Assembly (NCBI RefSeq): GCF_024713975.1
Contig: NC_091102.1
Coordinates: forward strand, 9,987,001 to 10,051,000
DNA: 64,000 bases
Reading direction: 5' to 3'
Origin: Paralichthys olivaceus
Taxonomy: Eukaryota > Chordata > Actinopteri > Pleuronectiformes > Paralichthyidae
Shown here: one piece after another, positions 25,501-34,155 of the stretch
Numbering within the stretch: position 1 is the stretch's first letter
Layout of the letters: each line of letters starts with the position of its first letter
Position numbers and translations under genes: made by a program
The notes under the pieces: generated by a model
The model's database searches: none
Told to the model about the DNA's origin: nothing
What the model saw: the letters and a program-made list of their open reading frames with translations, nothing else

Positions 25501-27427
25501 TCAGGATTCAATTATCAGGAACCCACATTAAATAATTTGACTTTCTCTCTGTAAATATTTGTAATTAATGTTTGCTTTTAAAATGAATCCCGGTTATTGG
25601 AAGCAGTTTGCAAATGTAAGCATTTCAGTGGATTTTGATCATCGTCCCTGAGATACAGTTTAATGTTTTTTCATACCCTATAATGTTTTTCAACTTTAAA
25701 ACTTTCGAAATGTATAAAACCACTTCCTGTTTGGAGACATCGCAGTACACGCTTCGTATGGACAGATTTCCTAATTGTATCTTTTATCGGCCCTCCTTTT
25801 GTGTTCTCCCCTGCTGTCTCGCTTTTTCTGTTTGATCGTATGCCATCTGCTGGTCTAACCCAATGATGGCTTGCTGCTAATTTCATTTTATATATGCTTG
25901 GCAAGAGAGAGTGACAAACATTGCTATGGTTACCATAATGCTCCACCTCCCTTTTCATTGCTTTCATGGTTCCCTTCCTGAAAAAGTCCCCATGATGTAC
26001 AGTGCTACGCCTGCTACTGTCTCTGCAGCAACTACTCCCGCCACAAGTGTCCCCTACGCAGCAACAGCAACAGCCAATCAGGTTTGCTCCTTTTTAAAGC
26101 TTTCTGTCATAAAACCTTGAGCTCTGAATAAGTGCTTCATCTTTAAATCAAGGGAGTTGCTTCGTCACCATAGCGCTGCCCTGCTTGCATCGCCTATCAT
26201 TAAGCTTCATTTACCTGTGGACCTTCAGTAGAACTACTAGGCTGCATCTCACCCTCTTCCCTCACAACAAACAGCTCTTATATAAAGGTCTTCCATCTGC
26301 AAATACTGTTTTTTGCACACTTCGTTACTGCATGTTTTCTGCTTTGTTGGTTATTGGTCTCTTTTTCATTTCTGTGATAATGTTAAGTGAGCGTCAAATG
26401 CTTATAACACAATTGAAGTAGGGTTCTGTTACACTAGTTATATTGATTAGTATATTTGATTTTTCTTTTTGGACCTACAGTTTCACAATGAGAAACCTTT
26501 TCTGTGTTGTGGTGTGACATTATTTGGATTTTATCTTTTGGTCTCAGCTGCTCAGAGTAAAGTATTAGAGTATTATGAATAAGAGGTTATTTAAATGATG
26601 ATGTTTACATGCATTCATTACTAATAGAATATACCATTCATATTCATATCTACATGTTAGAGAGCACAGTCTGATTATGACTCTTGTCAACATTATGTCC
26701 GACTACTTGTTTACACTCAAACCTAGTGCATGTGTTGTATGTTGTCACAAAATGCTGTGAAAACTAGATTTTATACAGCGATTTGAGACGTATACATTTC
26801 TACATAATTTAAATAAGGTTTAAGTAGTCCAGTAATCTGGATAATATCTGAATATTGATGTCCATGTAAATGTGTCTTTTGTAAAATATTTGGTTCTCCA
26901 AAACAATAATCCTCAACATATATTTTTGTTATTGTGCATTAAGCTTCAAAACAACATGTTTAAAACTGTATGTTTGAACTATGACTGCCCAATGGTTGGT
27001 GCATTTATACAATGGGATGTTGAGGAGCTGAGCGTAACTCAAGAAGAAAGACGAATATTTAGTTTTGAATTAATATTGCAGCCAAAAAAAACAGTCACAA
27101 AGAGTTTTAATTTAAAGTAAAGTTAAGGGGGATTTAAGACAAATGCCACAAGTTAAAGGTTTTCATTCCATCTAATCTTATCATTTTCTGTCCATTCTGA
27201 CAATAAATCATTCTGAAAACTTAATGATCTTTGACCACAGTTGACCCAGGTCTGTGTTTACTGTGTGAAACTACTAATGTTTGTCTTTTGCCCTTAAAAC
27301 AGATCATCCTCAAGTAACCACCAGAAACAGGAGTCAGTGCCACATTGCTGCTGTTAAAGGTCCCAAACAGCCGATCTGTAAATACTCTGTGAACGCCACA
27401 CACCACACACAACAAGCTGCATGCTGA
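16412..27427 (+). CDS. mbnl2: mbnl2, muscleblind-like splicing regulator 2 (whole split CDS)
   Basis: The CDS joins exons 16412-16585, 20867-21031, 21355-21552, 21676-21930, 23355-23408, 23766-23922, 25364-25399, 25987-26081 and 27303-27317. With all cassettes included this gives 382 residues ending in IILK. It has four CCCH fingers in two pairs: C19/C27/C34/H38, C53/C61/C66/H70, C181/C189/C196/H200 and C217/C225/C230/H234. The linker has a Ser run and the C-terminal half is Ala- and Thr-rich. All junctions are GT-AG and the phases fit. MBNL2, rather than MBNL1 or MBNL3, is chosen from [14 protein letters not shown] after finger 2, the short IILK end, the alternative end in QAAC, and linkage to rap2a and farp1. 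The protein is nuclear and cytoplasmic and binds YGCY RNA. The Gly usual in 'YIKGRC' of finger 4 is Ser here. Skipping the 95-nt exon gives a 387-residue form that ends at 27427. Confidence 0.93.
16758..16851. repeat. (GAGAGAGT)n simple repeat, copy 2
   Basis: Second copy with the same length and the same interruptions as the array at 8939-9032. This is notable because such arrays usually drift in length. Confidence 0.9.
17402..17700 (+). mobile_element. Degenerate Tc1/mariner-like transposase fragment
   Basis: Read on the + strand, 'cagtcaccagatctcaacct' near 17506-17525 gives QSPDLNL. This resembles the (Q/R)SPDLNPIE block around the second catalytic Asp of Tc1-family DDE transposases. The following bases hold stops and frame shifts. 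The fragment begins at or very near the right edge of the tandem duplication. No terminal repeats are seen. Confidence 0.45.
17701..19250. other. mbnl2 intron 2, no feature recognised
   Basis: AT-rich intronic sequence. The small open frames at 17894-18085, 18141-18329 and 18593-18811 resemble no known protein and lack exon context. Confidence 0.5.
19255..20340 (+). mobile_element. Fossil Tc1-like transposon interrupted by another repeat
   Basis: Left part: 'ttgagtccacctgtgg' near 19306 matches the leader of fish Tc1-like elements. Next comes a decayed N-terminal DNA-binding region ending '..gaagtttgaaaccacc', then 'ggtggtagcattatgctgtg' (GSIMLW motif, near 19580). Right part (from about 19975): 'gactgtccttgaac', 'ccccacagaacatctgagg' (the PIEHL-type block) and 'aatccaggtgtgcaaagctt', then an AT-rich 3' end near 20250-20340. 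Between these parts, about 19680-19880 is foreign sequence of an interspersed repeat also present at 45.6 kb and 60.5 kb. The transposase frame is broken many times, so the element is dead. Confidence 0.8.
19680..19880 (+). repeat. Fish interspersed repeat, copy A (inside the Tc1 fossil)
   Basis: Shares ordered blocks with 45585-45800 and 60415-60660: 'ttcctggatctgcctttttat', 'gggttctttctt', 'cctccacaaaatatcatgg' and 'tgtgtaatcctgctaaa' followed by 'aacaaacagac'. Family class unknown. It probably inserted into the Tc1 element. Confidence 0.7.
20867..21031 (+). CDS. mbnl2: mbnl2 coding exon 3 (end of ZnF2)
   Basis: 55 codons between the acceptor 'ctgaatccag' (ends 20866) and the donor gtaaggt (21032), phase 0 at both ends. 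It begins [18 protein letters not shown] and so completes CCCH finger 2 (C61, C66, H70). It continues through [18 protein letters not shown] into the linker. The TAAAV stretch is the MBNL2-type sequence rather than the NMAML of MBNL1. Confidence 0.95.
21355..21552 (+). CDS. mbnl2: mbnl2 coding exon 4 (linker)
   Basis: 66 codons from [14 protein letters not shown] to KLQRSDKLE, with the acceptor 'ttctgttacacag' and the donor gtaaaac. It encodes the flexible linker between the two zinc-finger pairs. A run of nine Ser codons (21492-21518) sits before [12 protein letters not shown]. The 123-nt intron that follows is open in the same frame. Confidence 0.92.
21676..21930 (+). CDS. mbnl2: mbnl2 coding exon 5 (ZnF3 and ZnF4)
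   Basis: 85 codons, [17 protein letters not shown] to AAQAAAAAV, with the acceptor 'ctcctcccag' and the donor gtaagac. It contains both fingers of the second pair: C181/C189/C196/H200, and C217/C225/C230/H234 within [19 protein letters not shown]. An Ala-rich tail follows. Confidence 0.96.
23212..23354 (+). promoter_or_regulatory. mbnl2: Intronic splicing-control region upstream of the 54-nt exon
   Basis: No AG dinucleotide occurs between 23211 and the acceptor AG at 23353-23354 (141 nt), which points to a distant branch point. Nine YGCY tetramers, the MBNL binding consensus, start at 23251, 23274, 23278, 23300, 23322, 23332, 23336, 23339 and 23343. The last four overlap or adjoin one another next to the acceptor. 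In mammals the equivalent MBNL1 exon lies in an ultraconserved element through which MBNL protein represses exon inclusion. Transfer of that role to this gene is inference. Confidence 0.75.
23355..23408 (+). CDS. mbnl2: mbnl2 54-nt cassette exon (nuclear localisation)
   Basis: 18 codons, [18 protein letters not shown], phase 0 at both ends, with the acceptor 'ctgctattaaaag' and the donor gtatttt. It matches in size and sequence the alternative 54-nt exon of vertebrate MBNL genes. There, its KRP motif works with a second KR motif in the next exon as a bipartite nuclear localisation signal. Skipping keeps the frame. Confidence 0.93.
23766..23922 (+). CDS. mbnl2: mbnl2 coding exon (PKRPALEK region)
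   Basis: 157 nt, phase 0 in and phase 1 out. The translation starts [18 protein letters not shown] and ends [10 protein letters not shown] plus one base. The acceptor is 'cactttccag' and the donor gtaattt. It carries the second half of the likely bipartite nuclear signal (PKRP) and the [13 protein letters not shown] block typical of MBNL2. Confidence 0.93.
23923..25363. other. mbnl2 intron, no additional exon seen
   Basis: AT-rich intron between the 157-nt and 36-nt exons. The small open frames on the minus strand (24241-24438, 24888-25085, 25156-25359) look like chance. Confidence 0.5.
25364..25399 (+). CDS. mbnl2: mbnl2 36-nt cassette exon
   Basis: 36 nt, phase 1 in and out, between 'tattcacacag' and gtaggtg. 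With the split Gly it encodes [12 protein letters not shown] plus one base. Size and position match the alternative 36-nt exon of MBNL genes. Skipping leaves the frame intact. Confidence 0.9.
25987..26081 (+). CDS. mbnl2: mbnl2 95-nt cassette exon
   Basis: 95 nt, between 'cttcctgaaaaag' and gtttgct. It encodes [20 protein letters not shown] followed by [12 protein letters not shown]. Because 95 is not a multiple of three, inclusion or skipping decides which frame of the terminal exon is read. Size and protein match the mammalian MBNL 95-nt exon. Confidence 0.92.
26082..27302. other. mbnl2 last intron, no exon recognised
   Basis: AT-rich. The open frame at 26872-27120 is not similar to a known protein and has no splice context. 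The intron ends in the acceptor 'tgcccttaaaacag'. Confidence 0.5.
27303..27427 (+). CDS. mbnl2: mbnl2 terminal coding exon, readable in two frames
   Basis: After the 95-nt exon the sequence reads I-I-L-K-stop (27303-27317), the known short MBNL2 end. If the 95-nt exon is skipped, the 36-nt exon supplies one base. The exon is then read in another frame, as [14 protein letters not shown] onward for 42 codons, ending THHTQQAAC and stop at 27427. The end resembles the mammalian long tail that finishes QTAC. Retention of both ends supports real use of the two frames. Confidence 0.88.
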
Positions 27428-30400
27428 TAAACATCACTGGTGGAAAACTTGTAGACTCAACTTTAATCTATGGTAATAAATGACATAAGGATTACTAGGA
27501 TTATACTCTGTTAGATAGATGTCACAGAAGATTATTGTATGTGCATGCCTTTGCACCAGAATTAACATGCATCCTCAGTAATGTGCGGAACATGCTGGTT
27601 CCTATTTCCGAAACCAATTCTGACATGGTCAGAGGTGCGTTCAGCCTCTTAATGAGTGAAATCCACCATGTCTCCAATTCTCTTATCACAGCCTCATGAC
27701 TAAAAATGAGCTTTTCTTGACAAAGTCAAACAGGAAACAGATGGAAACCAGACCAAAATTGATTTCACTCACAATTGTAAGTTACACCAAAAGTGTACAA
27801 GGTGAACATTGCACATCCAGTCTGAGATCAGTTTTCAGTGTGTCCACAGAACATGTTAATGCCAGGTGTCGTGGGGACCTATATTGGATCTTTTTCAATT
27901 TTATCAACATATATTTCTTTCTTGAATGTCTCATATAACCTAGGGTTTTCACATTAATGATTGTTTGTCTAGTGCCAGGTTTCATTATTTTAAGCTTACT
28001 CATAAAAAGCACTTGTTTTAACTTTAAACTCAAATGTAAAGATACATTTGACAGCAGGCTGTGGGGGTAGTCGGTCTGTGTTTTTTCCCTAGTTATCCCC
28101 AGAAAGCAGGATCAGTGCTCCACCTCCTGGTGTGCCTTTGCATTGCATATACTGTACATAATATTTGTTGGTAGGAAGTAAAGCAGCAGTAATTCAAACT
28201 GTTCATTTTCCCCACCTTCGTTATCCCAAAAAAAGAAAAACTTTGTGGGTTATTGGACAAAGTGATATGCCGTTTTAATGATGTATCCAGGTGGTGGTTT
28301 TCTCTTCTGGGGCAGGTCTCACAAAGATAATCTTTGACTGGGTCTTAATTAGATCAAACTTATAACTTACAATAGTCAGACTTCAAATTGATCTTTGATT
28401 CTTTGTTGTACAAAGCTGTTTAGATATTTACTCTATGAAGTGGGACTAATGGGTAAATTAAGATCTTTCGTCAGGTCTCTGTTCTGTTCAGCTTGAAAAT
28501 CTTGTACTCAGTGTCTCTTATCACTCGGGTTTAGTAAAGTGTCCATGAGCAAAAAGAAAATTAATCCAACACTGCTTTATATTTCCAACTGATTACTTCC
28601 CTTTCTTATATCTCAAACCACAAATTTAAGTCCTGACAACGGTATCGGTGTTTTTTAGTCCTTGTGGGCTGGGAACTTGTATGTGCATGAAAAATATAAC
28701 TCATCGGCCTCATGCTACAAACCAGTCTGAAAGATCTCTGTGAAACCAGCCCCTGGCTTGAAGACGAGCCTCCACAGCCATTCTAGTTAACTCAGTAACA
28801 GGGTGAGTGAGTACTGTGTGACTCTTGTGATCCTATAAAGTTTGAGTTGAATGGTGTGTGAACTGTTAGTCTTACTACGACAGTCAGTTGTCAGTACTGT
28901 ATTATTTGAAATTTACAAGTGCCTAATGAATTCTGCATGCAATTACATCAAAGCATATTTAAAAAGGGTTTGTGTGGAAAAACTGTTCAATTAAATCTAC
29001 TCAACTTAACTCACAGTTAGGAAGAACTATTTAGCAATGCCATGTCAGTGCATTAGTATGTTGTGTGTGCACCTGTTTAGATTTAGTCAAATAATTTTCA
29101 CTTTTGTGAAATTCACTCAGATGTGTATGTACTGTATGTACAATGTATACGAATCAATATTCAGCTTACTTTTTATTTAGTTTCACCATTAAGATGATTA
29201 AGTAGTGTTGAATTAGTTAAATGCACACAGTAAAATACTTTATGTATTAAAGTAGAATCTAAGTGAGTAGACATTTTGGTGAAGTGTCGTGTATGAGTGG
29301 CACCACGATATGCAATTGGCCGTCTTTGTCTTTGTTTTAAGAGCAAGCAGAGGTGGCGTCATGTCTCCTGAAGTGAAAAACTGATGTTAAAAATAGTTTT
29401 TACTCATATGAATGTTCTCTTGAACATCTTTTATTTAAGTTTTAGTTCCCTGTTTTGCCGTGTGTGAAAATATCAACCTTTATTTTTATTGCTTTCCGAA
29501 GTCTTTTCAAGTGTTTTTCAAAATGTGTGTGTACACGTGTGAGTAACAGACAATCCACCAAGAGAAACTGCATTTGTTGACTTTTTCATTATGTATTTTC
29601 ATTGTGAAAATGTACACATTATTGGATATGAATATATGGAGTATACTTGCATACAGTATTTTACTAGTTTAACCTTAGCTAAGAACACATTTAAAATGTA
29701 TTCACTTCTATTTTACGATGAATGTAATTTATTAAAGTGACGTTAGCTCTGCCGCAGGTTCCTCAAAGGGCCATGATCTGTTGTTTTAGCCTTTAAGTCG
29801 TCTCTGTTGAGGGATCAGATGTTGGAGCAAAGAGAAGCTTCAGACATTTCATCCTTGTTACTGCCTTGTCACCTGTGAGGGAAAACAAACCTTTGTATGA
29901 TCGAGGCAATGGAATAGTTTTTATGTAAAAGAGTGTATCGTACGTACCACATTTTCTGTTCACTCCTCACAATAACACATTAGATTGTACCGTCAGATGT
30001 TTGACTTTATTAAGCCATGGTGAAACACTGTAAGTGAGCCAGTGCATAAAGAAATAATCGGAATTTATTTGTTTTACATAGTTTCCTCTGTATGTCAACA
30101 TCTAAAAAAAAATCCACCGCAGATTGAACTACATTGTTTTAAACTTTTTTCTATATACATATATATATATAGATATATATATATATATATATGATCACTT
30201 TCAAAGTTTAGGTTGTCATTAGTTAGATGATAAGTTTCCCTAATTTATTATATTAAAGGCATATTTCTGAATGTTTGTTTCATGTTTTGGCAAAAAGCTT
30301 GAATGTCACTATACACCTGCATATGGAGGTTGTTATGATATTTTGATCACCTAGTCTAAATTAAATGGACAGTAAGAATGTTTGGTCTGACTGACTGACG

Positions 30401-30885
30401 GAAACATTTGTCTTAAGCACTTTGTCGACAGTCAGACGACTGAGAAGACATGCTTTTTGTGAACTTTGCCTTATCTTAGAACCTATTCCTAAATTTGCAT
30501 TTGTTCAGTAATTGTGAGTTCAATATTGTTGAGTAACTAAAACCAATTTGTGAAATTGTCGCTACGTGTTTTTTTTAATTTAAGGCCACAATGAAAGATT
30601 GTCAAACAAACCTTAACACTAGCCTGAAGCTTGATCCTAATAAGACTAAATTGCTTTAATGGTATTTTCAAATTTAACAGATTTCTGATGAAGCCAGTGC
30701 TTGATTACATTCTGGCCTGAATATAAACTTTCCCTTTTTGTTATGCTTTTAAGAAATTATTCTGTAAATAATTTTATTTGTGCATAATTAAGCAATTCAT
30801 GTGGATAGTTTTGTTCATGTAAATTTAAAATTGTGTAAAATCTAATATTGCAAACAAATAAATAAATGTCATGTACATTCAATGC
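27428..30885 (+). other. mbnl2: mbnl2 3' UTR
   Basis: About 3.5 kb of AT-rich sequence with no coding exon. Two overlapping AATAAA signals at 30857-30862 and 30861-30866 mark the likely distal poly(A) site. An ATTAAA near 29731 may mark a proximal site. A (TA)n tract lies at 30154-30192. Long 3' UTRs are usual for MBNL2. Confidence 0.7.
30154..30192. repeat. (TA)n microsatellite in the mbnl2 3' UTR
   Basis: TATATA tracts interrupted once by 'agatata'. Confidence 0.85.
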
Positions 30886-31480
30886 TGTCAGCTATGGTCT
30901 TTGATTTTGTATTGTGCATGTATTTTGAATACATTTGATGCCAGACTCATTCTCAGACAAAAGAACAAACAGACTGCTAAAACTCAATCTATTCACAATT
31001 AAACTTTGTTTAGCTCAGTATAACTTCAGTACTTATTTGTGGAGGAAAAATAGAACTTTTTAAATCATAAGAAATGCTGGCTGGTCTTCATTAATATGAG
31101 AAAAAATGCAGATTATTGATTATGACAACATATTTTGTCAATAAATGCTTACTTTTACTTTGGGAAAAATTTACATCCTCCACCTTTAAGATGTTTTTGG
31201 ATAATTGTGCCATTAGAGAGATAAACTCTGGAGAAACACAACCATGGATAAATCTTTGAAGACCTTTTCACAGGTGATCAGCTTCAGGTCCTGTGTGACT
31301 CTAATTAGACTCTTAACCGAAAGTATTTTTTTTAACATTTTTCAGACGTCCAACACACGTAATGTCTGTGCCATCAATAAATAATACCCCAGACTATCTT
31401 TTGTACTCATTTGAGCAGCAGCAACACACACACACACAGAGAAAAAATGCTGCGTTACCATGGCAACATCATCCGGCGCA
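30886..31480. other. Spacer between mbnl2 and rap2a
   Basis: AT-rich DNA with a short (CA)n near 31425. No gene seen. The sequence becomes GC- and CpG-rich from about 31480. Confidence 0.6.
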
Positions 31481-32359
31481 TTATCCTCTTCTTGGATGTG
31501 CATCCTGGAGGCGCCGCTGTGATTGGACGAGCTCCCTCTGGATGTCACTGGGGCAACCGAATGATGGGAATTTTAACACATGAACGGAAACGCAGCCGCT
31601 GAACGTCACCGTCTCTGCTCCCATTCAAGGCAGCGAGGAGCAGGGTGGGGGGGGGGGGGGGGTGGCTGTCATTGGACAGCTCGCACATCCGTCCGACTGA
31701 GGAGGGAGGGTGGTGGTGTTTTCTTTTTTTTGCCTCAGTACGGGAGCCGAGTGGGGACCGGCTGGTTACGCAGCGGCCGTGGGTCTCCACCCGAGAGTAT
31801 GGCGGCTGGGATCGCGCAGGAGAGCGGGGGAGAGACGGAGACATGCCCGCGATGGTGAAACGAGAAACAAAGAGATTCGCAAGTTGTTCCAAGAAGCTGT
31901 CGAGAGACTTTGAGTTGTTGTTCCTGCGGAGGCCTCACCGGCTGCAGTTCATTGTCAGCTCTAAACCCAGCGTCCTTTCTCCCCCTCGATGGAGCAAGTT
32001 TGTTATTTCCTCCTGATGCACAGAGAGGAGTCAGGCTAAGCAGATGAGAACCGGTCCGGTCCACATCATCGGCCAATATTCTCCTCCTCCTCCCCCGGTG
32101 CACGTTTGGGACGATCGCGGCGCTCGGATGCTCGTACAGCGGTCAGTGTCTGGCCTGCGTGGGGTAATTTCTACAATGAAATCCGTGTTGGGGGCACCGA
32201 GTCTTTGTGCTCTGCCGTAGCCGAGCAGCAAGGCGAGCAGGACCGTGTGCGCGTTTCTTGACAGCCCGTCCGACATGGCCCAGGAGCGGTGATTGTTTTG
32301 GGTTCATTTCAATGACGCGCGGACACTTGGCACCTTAACGAGTCGATTTCAAATCCACG
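31480..32359 (+). promoter_or_regulatory. rap2a: rap2a CpG-rich promoter and 5' UTR
   Basis: A marked rise in GC and CpG content relative to the flanks. It includes a 16-base G homopolymer at 31647-31662 and several further GGGG tracts. A short upstream frame, ATG at 32275 to TGA at 32292 (MAQER), precedes the main start. No TATA box is obvious, as expected for a CpG-island promoter. The transcription start site is not determined. Confidence 0.65.
31647..31662 (+). repeat. 16-base G homopolymer in the rap2a promoter
   Basis: Sixteen consecutive G, followed by 'tggctgtc'. It can form G-quadruplex-like structure and is prone to length error. Confidence 0.95.
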
Positions 32360-32673
32360 ATGCGCGAGTACAAAGTGGTGGTCCTGGGCAGCGGCGGGGT
32401 CGGGAAGTCCGCCCTCACCGTGCAGTTCGTCACCGGGACGTTCATCGAGAAGTACGACCCGACCATAGAGGATTTCTACCGCAAGGAGATCGAGGTGGAC
32501 TCCTCGCCGTCTGTGCTGGAGATCCTGGACACCGCCGGCACCGAGCAGTTCGCCTCCATGCGGGACCTCTACATCAAAAACGGCCAGGGGTTCATACTGG
32601 TCTACAGCCTTGTCAACCAGCAGAGCTTCCAGGACATAAAGCCGATGAGGGATCAGATCATAAGAGTGAAAAG
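32360..32673 (+). CDS. rap2a: rap2a exon 1 (GTPase domain, residues 1-104)
   Basis: Starts [19 protein letters not shown]. It holds the P-loop GSGGVGKS (10-17), the effector region YDPTIEDFY (32-40) with Phe39, and DTAGTEQ (57-63) with Thr61. Phe39 is characteristic of Rap2, where Rap1 has Ser, and Thr61 replaces the Gln of Ras as in other Rap proteins. The exon ends after 'gtgaaaag' in phase 2. The donor, gttggt at 32674, is weaker than usual but is the only one that joins correctly to exon 2 to give VKRYEK. The open frame continues past the donor to 32758 but is no longer Rap-like. Confidence 0.96.
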
Positions 32674-33934
32674 GTTGGTTGAAAATCAGCAGGGAAACCT
32701 ATTGTGGCCAAGTAGTTTTGTGTGTTGGATGCTGGAGCTTGTTCTCCGGGCCCTGTAGTTGAGCGATGGGCCTCGGCCCTGCTGTGAGAACTGTGCTTGG
32801 ATGGAGATGCTGCGAGTCTTCAGGGCAACTCCACACGCCTGTTCTATTTTGGTGCGCCAGGTCTCAGCCTCAGTGGTTGTTGGTAGGCAAAACTGCAGCC
32901 CCAGCATCTTTAGAAGTCATGTGTGATCTCCAGAGTGTCCTCAAGTCTCCTCAAACCTTTTAATGTCCCAGTCTAGACGGCTACATCTTAGGGAGGACAG
33001 ACACCAGCAGTGCTGACCCGTTGGCACCAGTGTGTCCTCAGCCACCGCCTGTGATCTGCCAGTGTCTCCCTGTAGCCGGATGCTGCAACCTCAGTGAAAC
33101 ACCCGACCAGGGGGATACCCAGGATTCACTGCAGCGAGAGCTTCCAGGAGGCACAGCTCAAAAACACAGGGAGGGAGACAGGCAGCACACTGGCTTGAGC
33201 TGGGATCCTGCAGAATGGGAGGCCATGTTTTTAATTAACAAGCTGCAGAAGCTCTTTAGGAAGAGCAGCACAACACAAAGTGTGAGATCGTCTGATGTCT
33301 GAGCGCTGCTACACGGATGATCCCGATATGAGGTCACCGGAGCGAGCGGCTGATTGATACAGGAGGTTAGCTGAGGCTGCTGCGGGCTTGTGCCGTCATG
33401 ATATTGGTGTTCAATGTACTGTGCAGATACTCAACTGTATTTTCACCTGGTGACCTGACACCATTGTATAAAACCCTAAATACACAGTGTCATAGCTGCT
33501 GCTGGTTAGATAATCATTGGCAATGGGTCAGCTCCAGTTCCTGTTATAATGTGCGGTGCACTGAGCTGTGACTGTGGGTTCATCAGTCACGGTAGGTGTC
33601 AGTGGATGAGTTGCAGTCAATTCAAGCGAGTCCAGTGGGCTCCGGAGACACAAAGCAGTCTGATGATGAAGCATATTAAAGTCAGTTTACAGTCACACAC
33701 ACTGTTTACAGACGCAGCTGAAGACTTCAGGTGATGAAGTTGGAACGCGTTCTGGTGTTTTCGCCGGTTTCTGTCGTCTAAAAATACAATTTCACTTTTT
33801 TCTCTTTTCCACATGCACCTTACAAACAATCCTATAAATCTGTGGATGAAAGAATGAGGTCAACATGTTTCCCCTGTATGAGTTGAGAATGTGGAGAGGT
33901 ACTTCCAGTCTACAGTGTGTGTGTGTGTGTCTTA

Positions 33935-34155
33935 TTCCCAATGGGGCCTTCAACCTAGAAACACACAAACCCATAGGGACAAAAAAATCGACGCCCCCAT
34001 GGGTCCAAACTGTTTTTGGACGATAAAGATATTTTTTTAGGGTTAGAATTCAGTTTTCGTACGGGGTAGGGTTGAATTGAGCGTCTGGATGAGATGGTTA
34101 AGGTTAGGGGTCAAAGACTGCATCATGTAGAGCGCCCCCATGGGGATAGTGTGTG
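33935..34155. repeat. Possible fish repeat with CCCCATGGG ends
   Basis: 'cccatagggac' and 'gcccccatgggtcc' on the left and 'gcgcccccatgggga' on the right flank an AT- and GGTTAGGG-rich middle. This fits a diverged inverted-repeat element. Family not known. Confidence 0.3.

Noticed and set aside
31545..32103. Several overlapping open frames on both strands in the rap2a promoter
   Set aside because: GC-rich CpG sequence has few stops in any frame. None matches a known family.
32293..32682. 129-codon plus-strand frame overlapping rap2a exon 1
   Set aside because: It is the out-of-frame shadow of the GC-rich rap2a coding exon, with Arg/His/Gly-rich translation.
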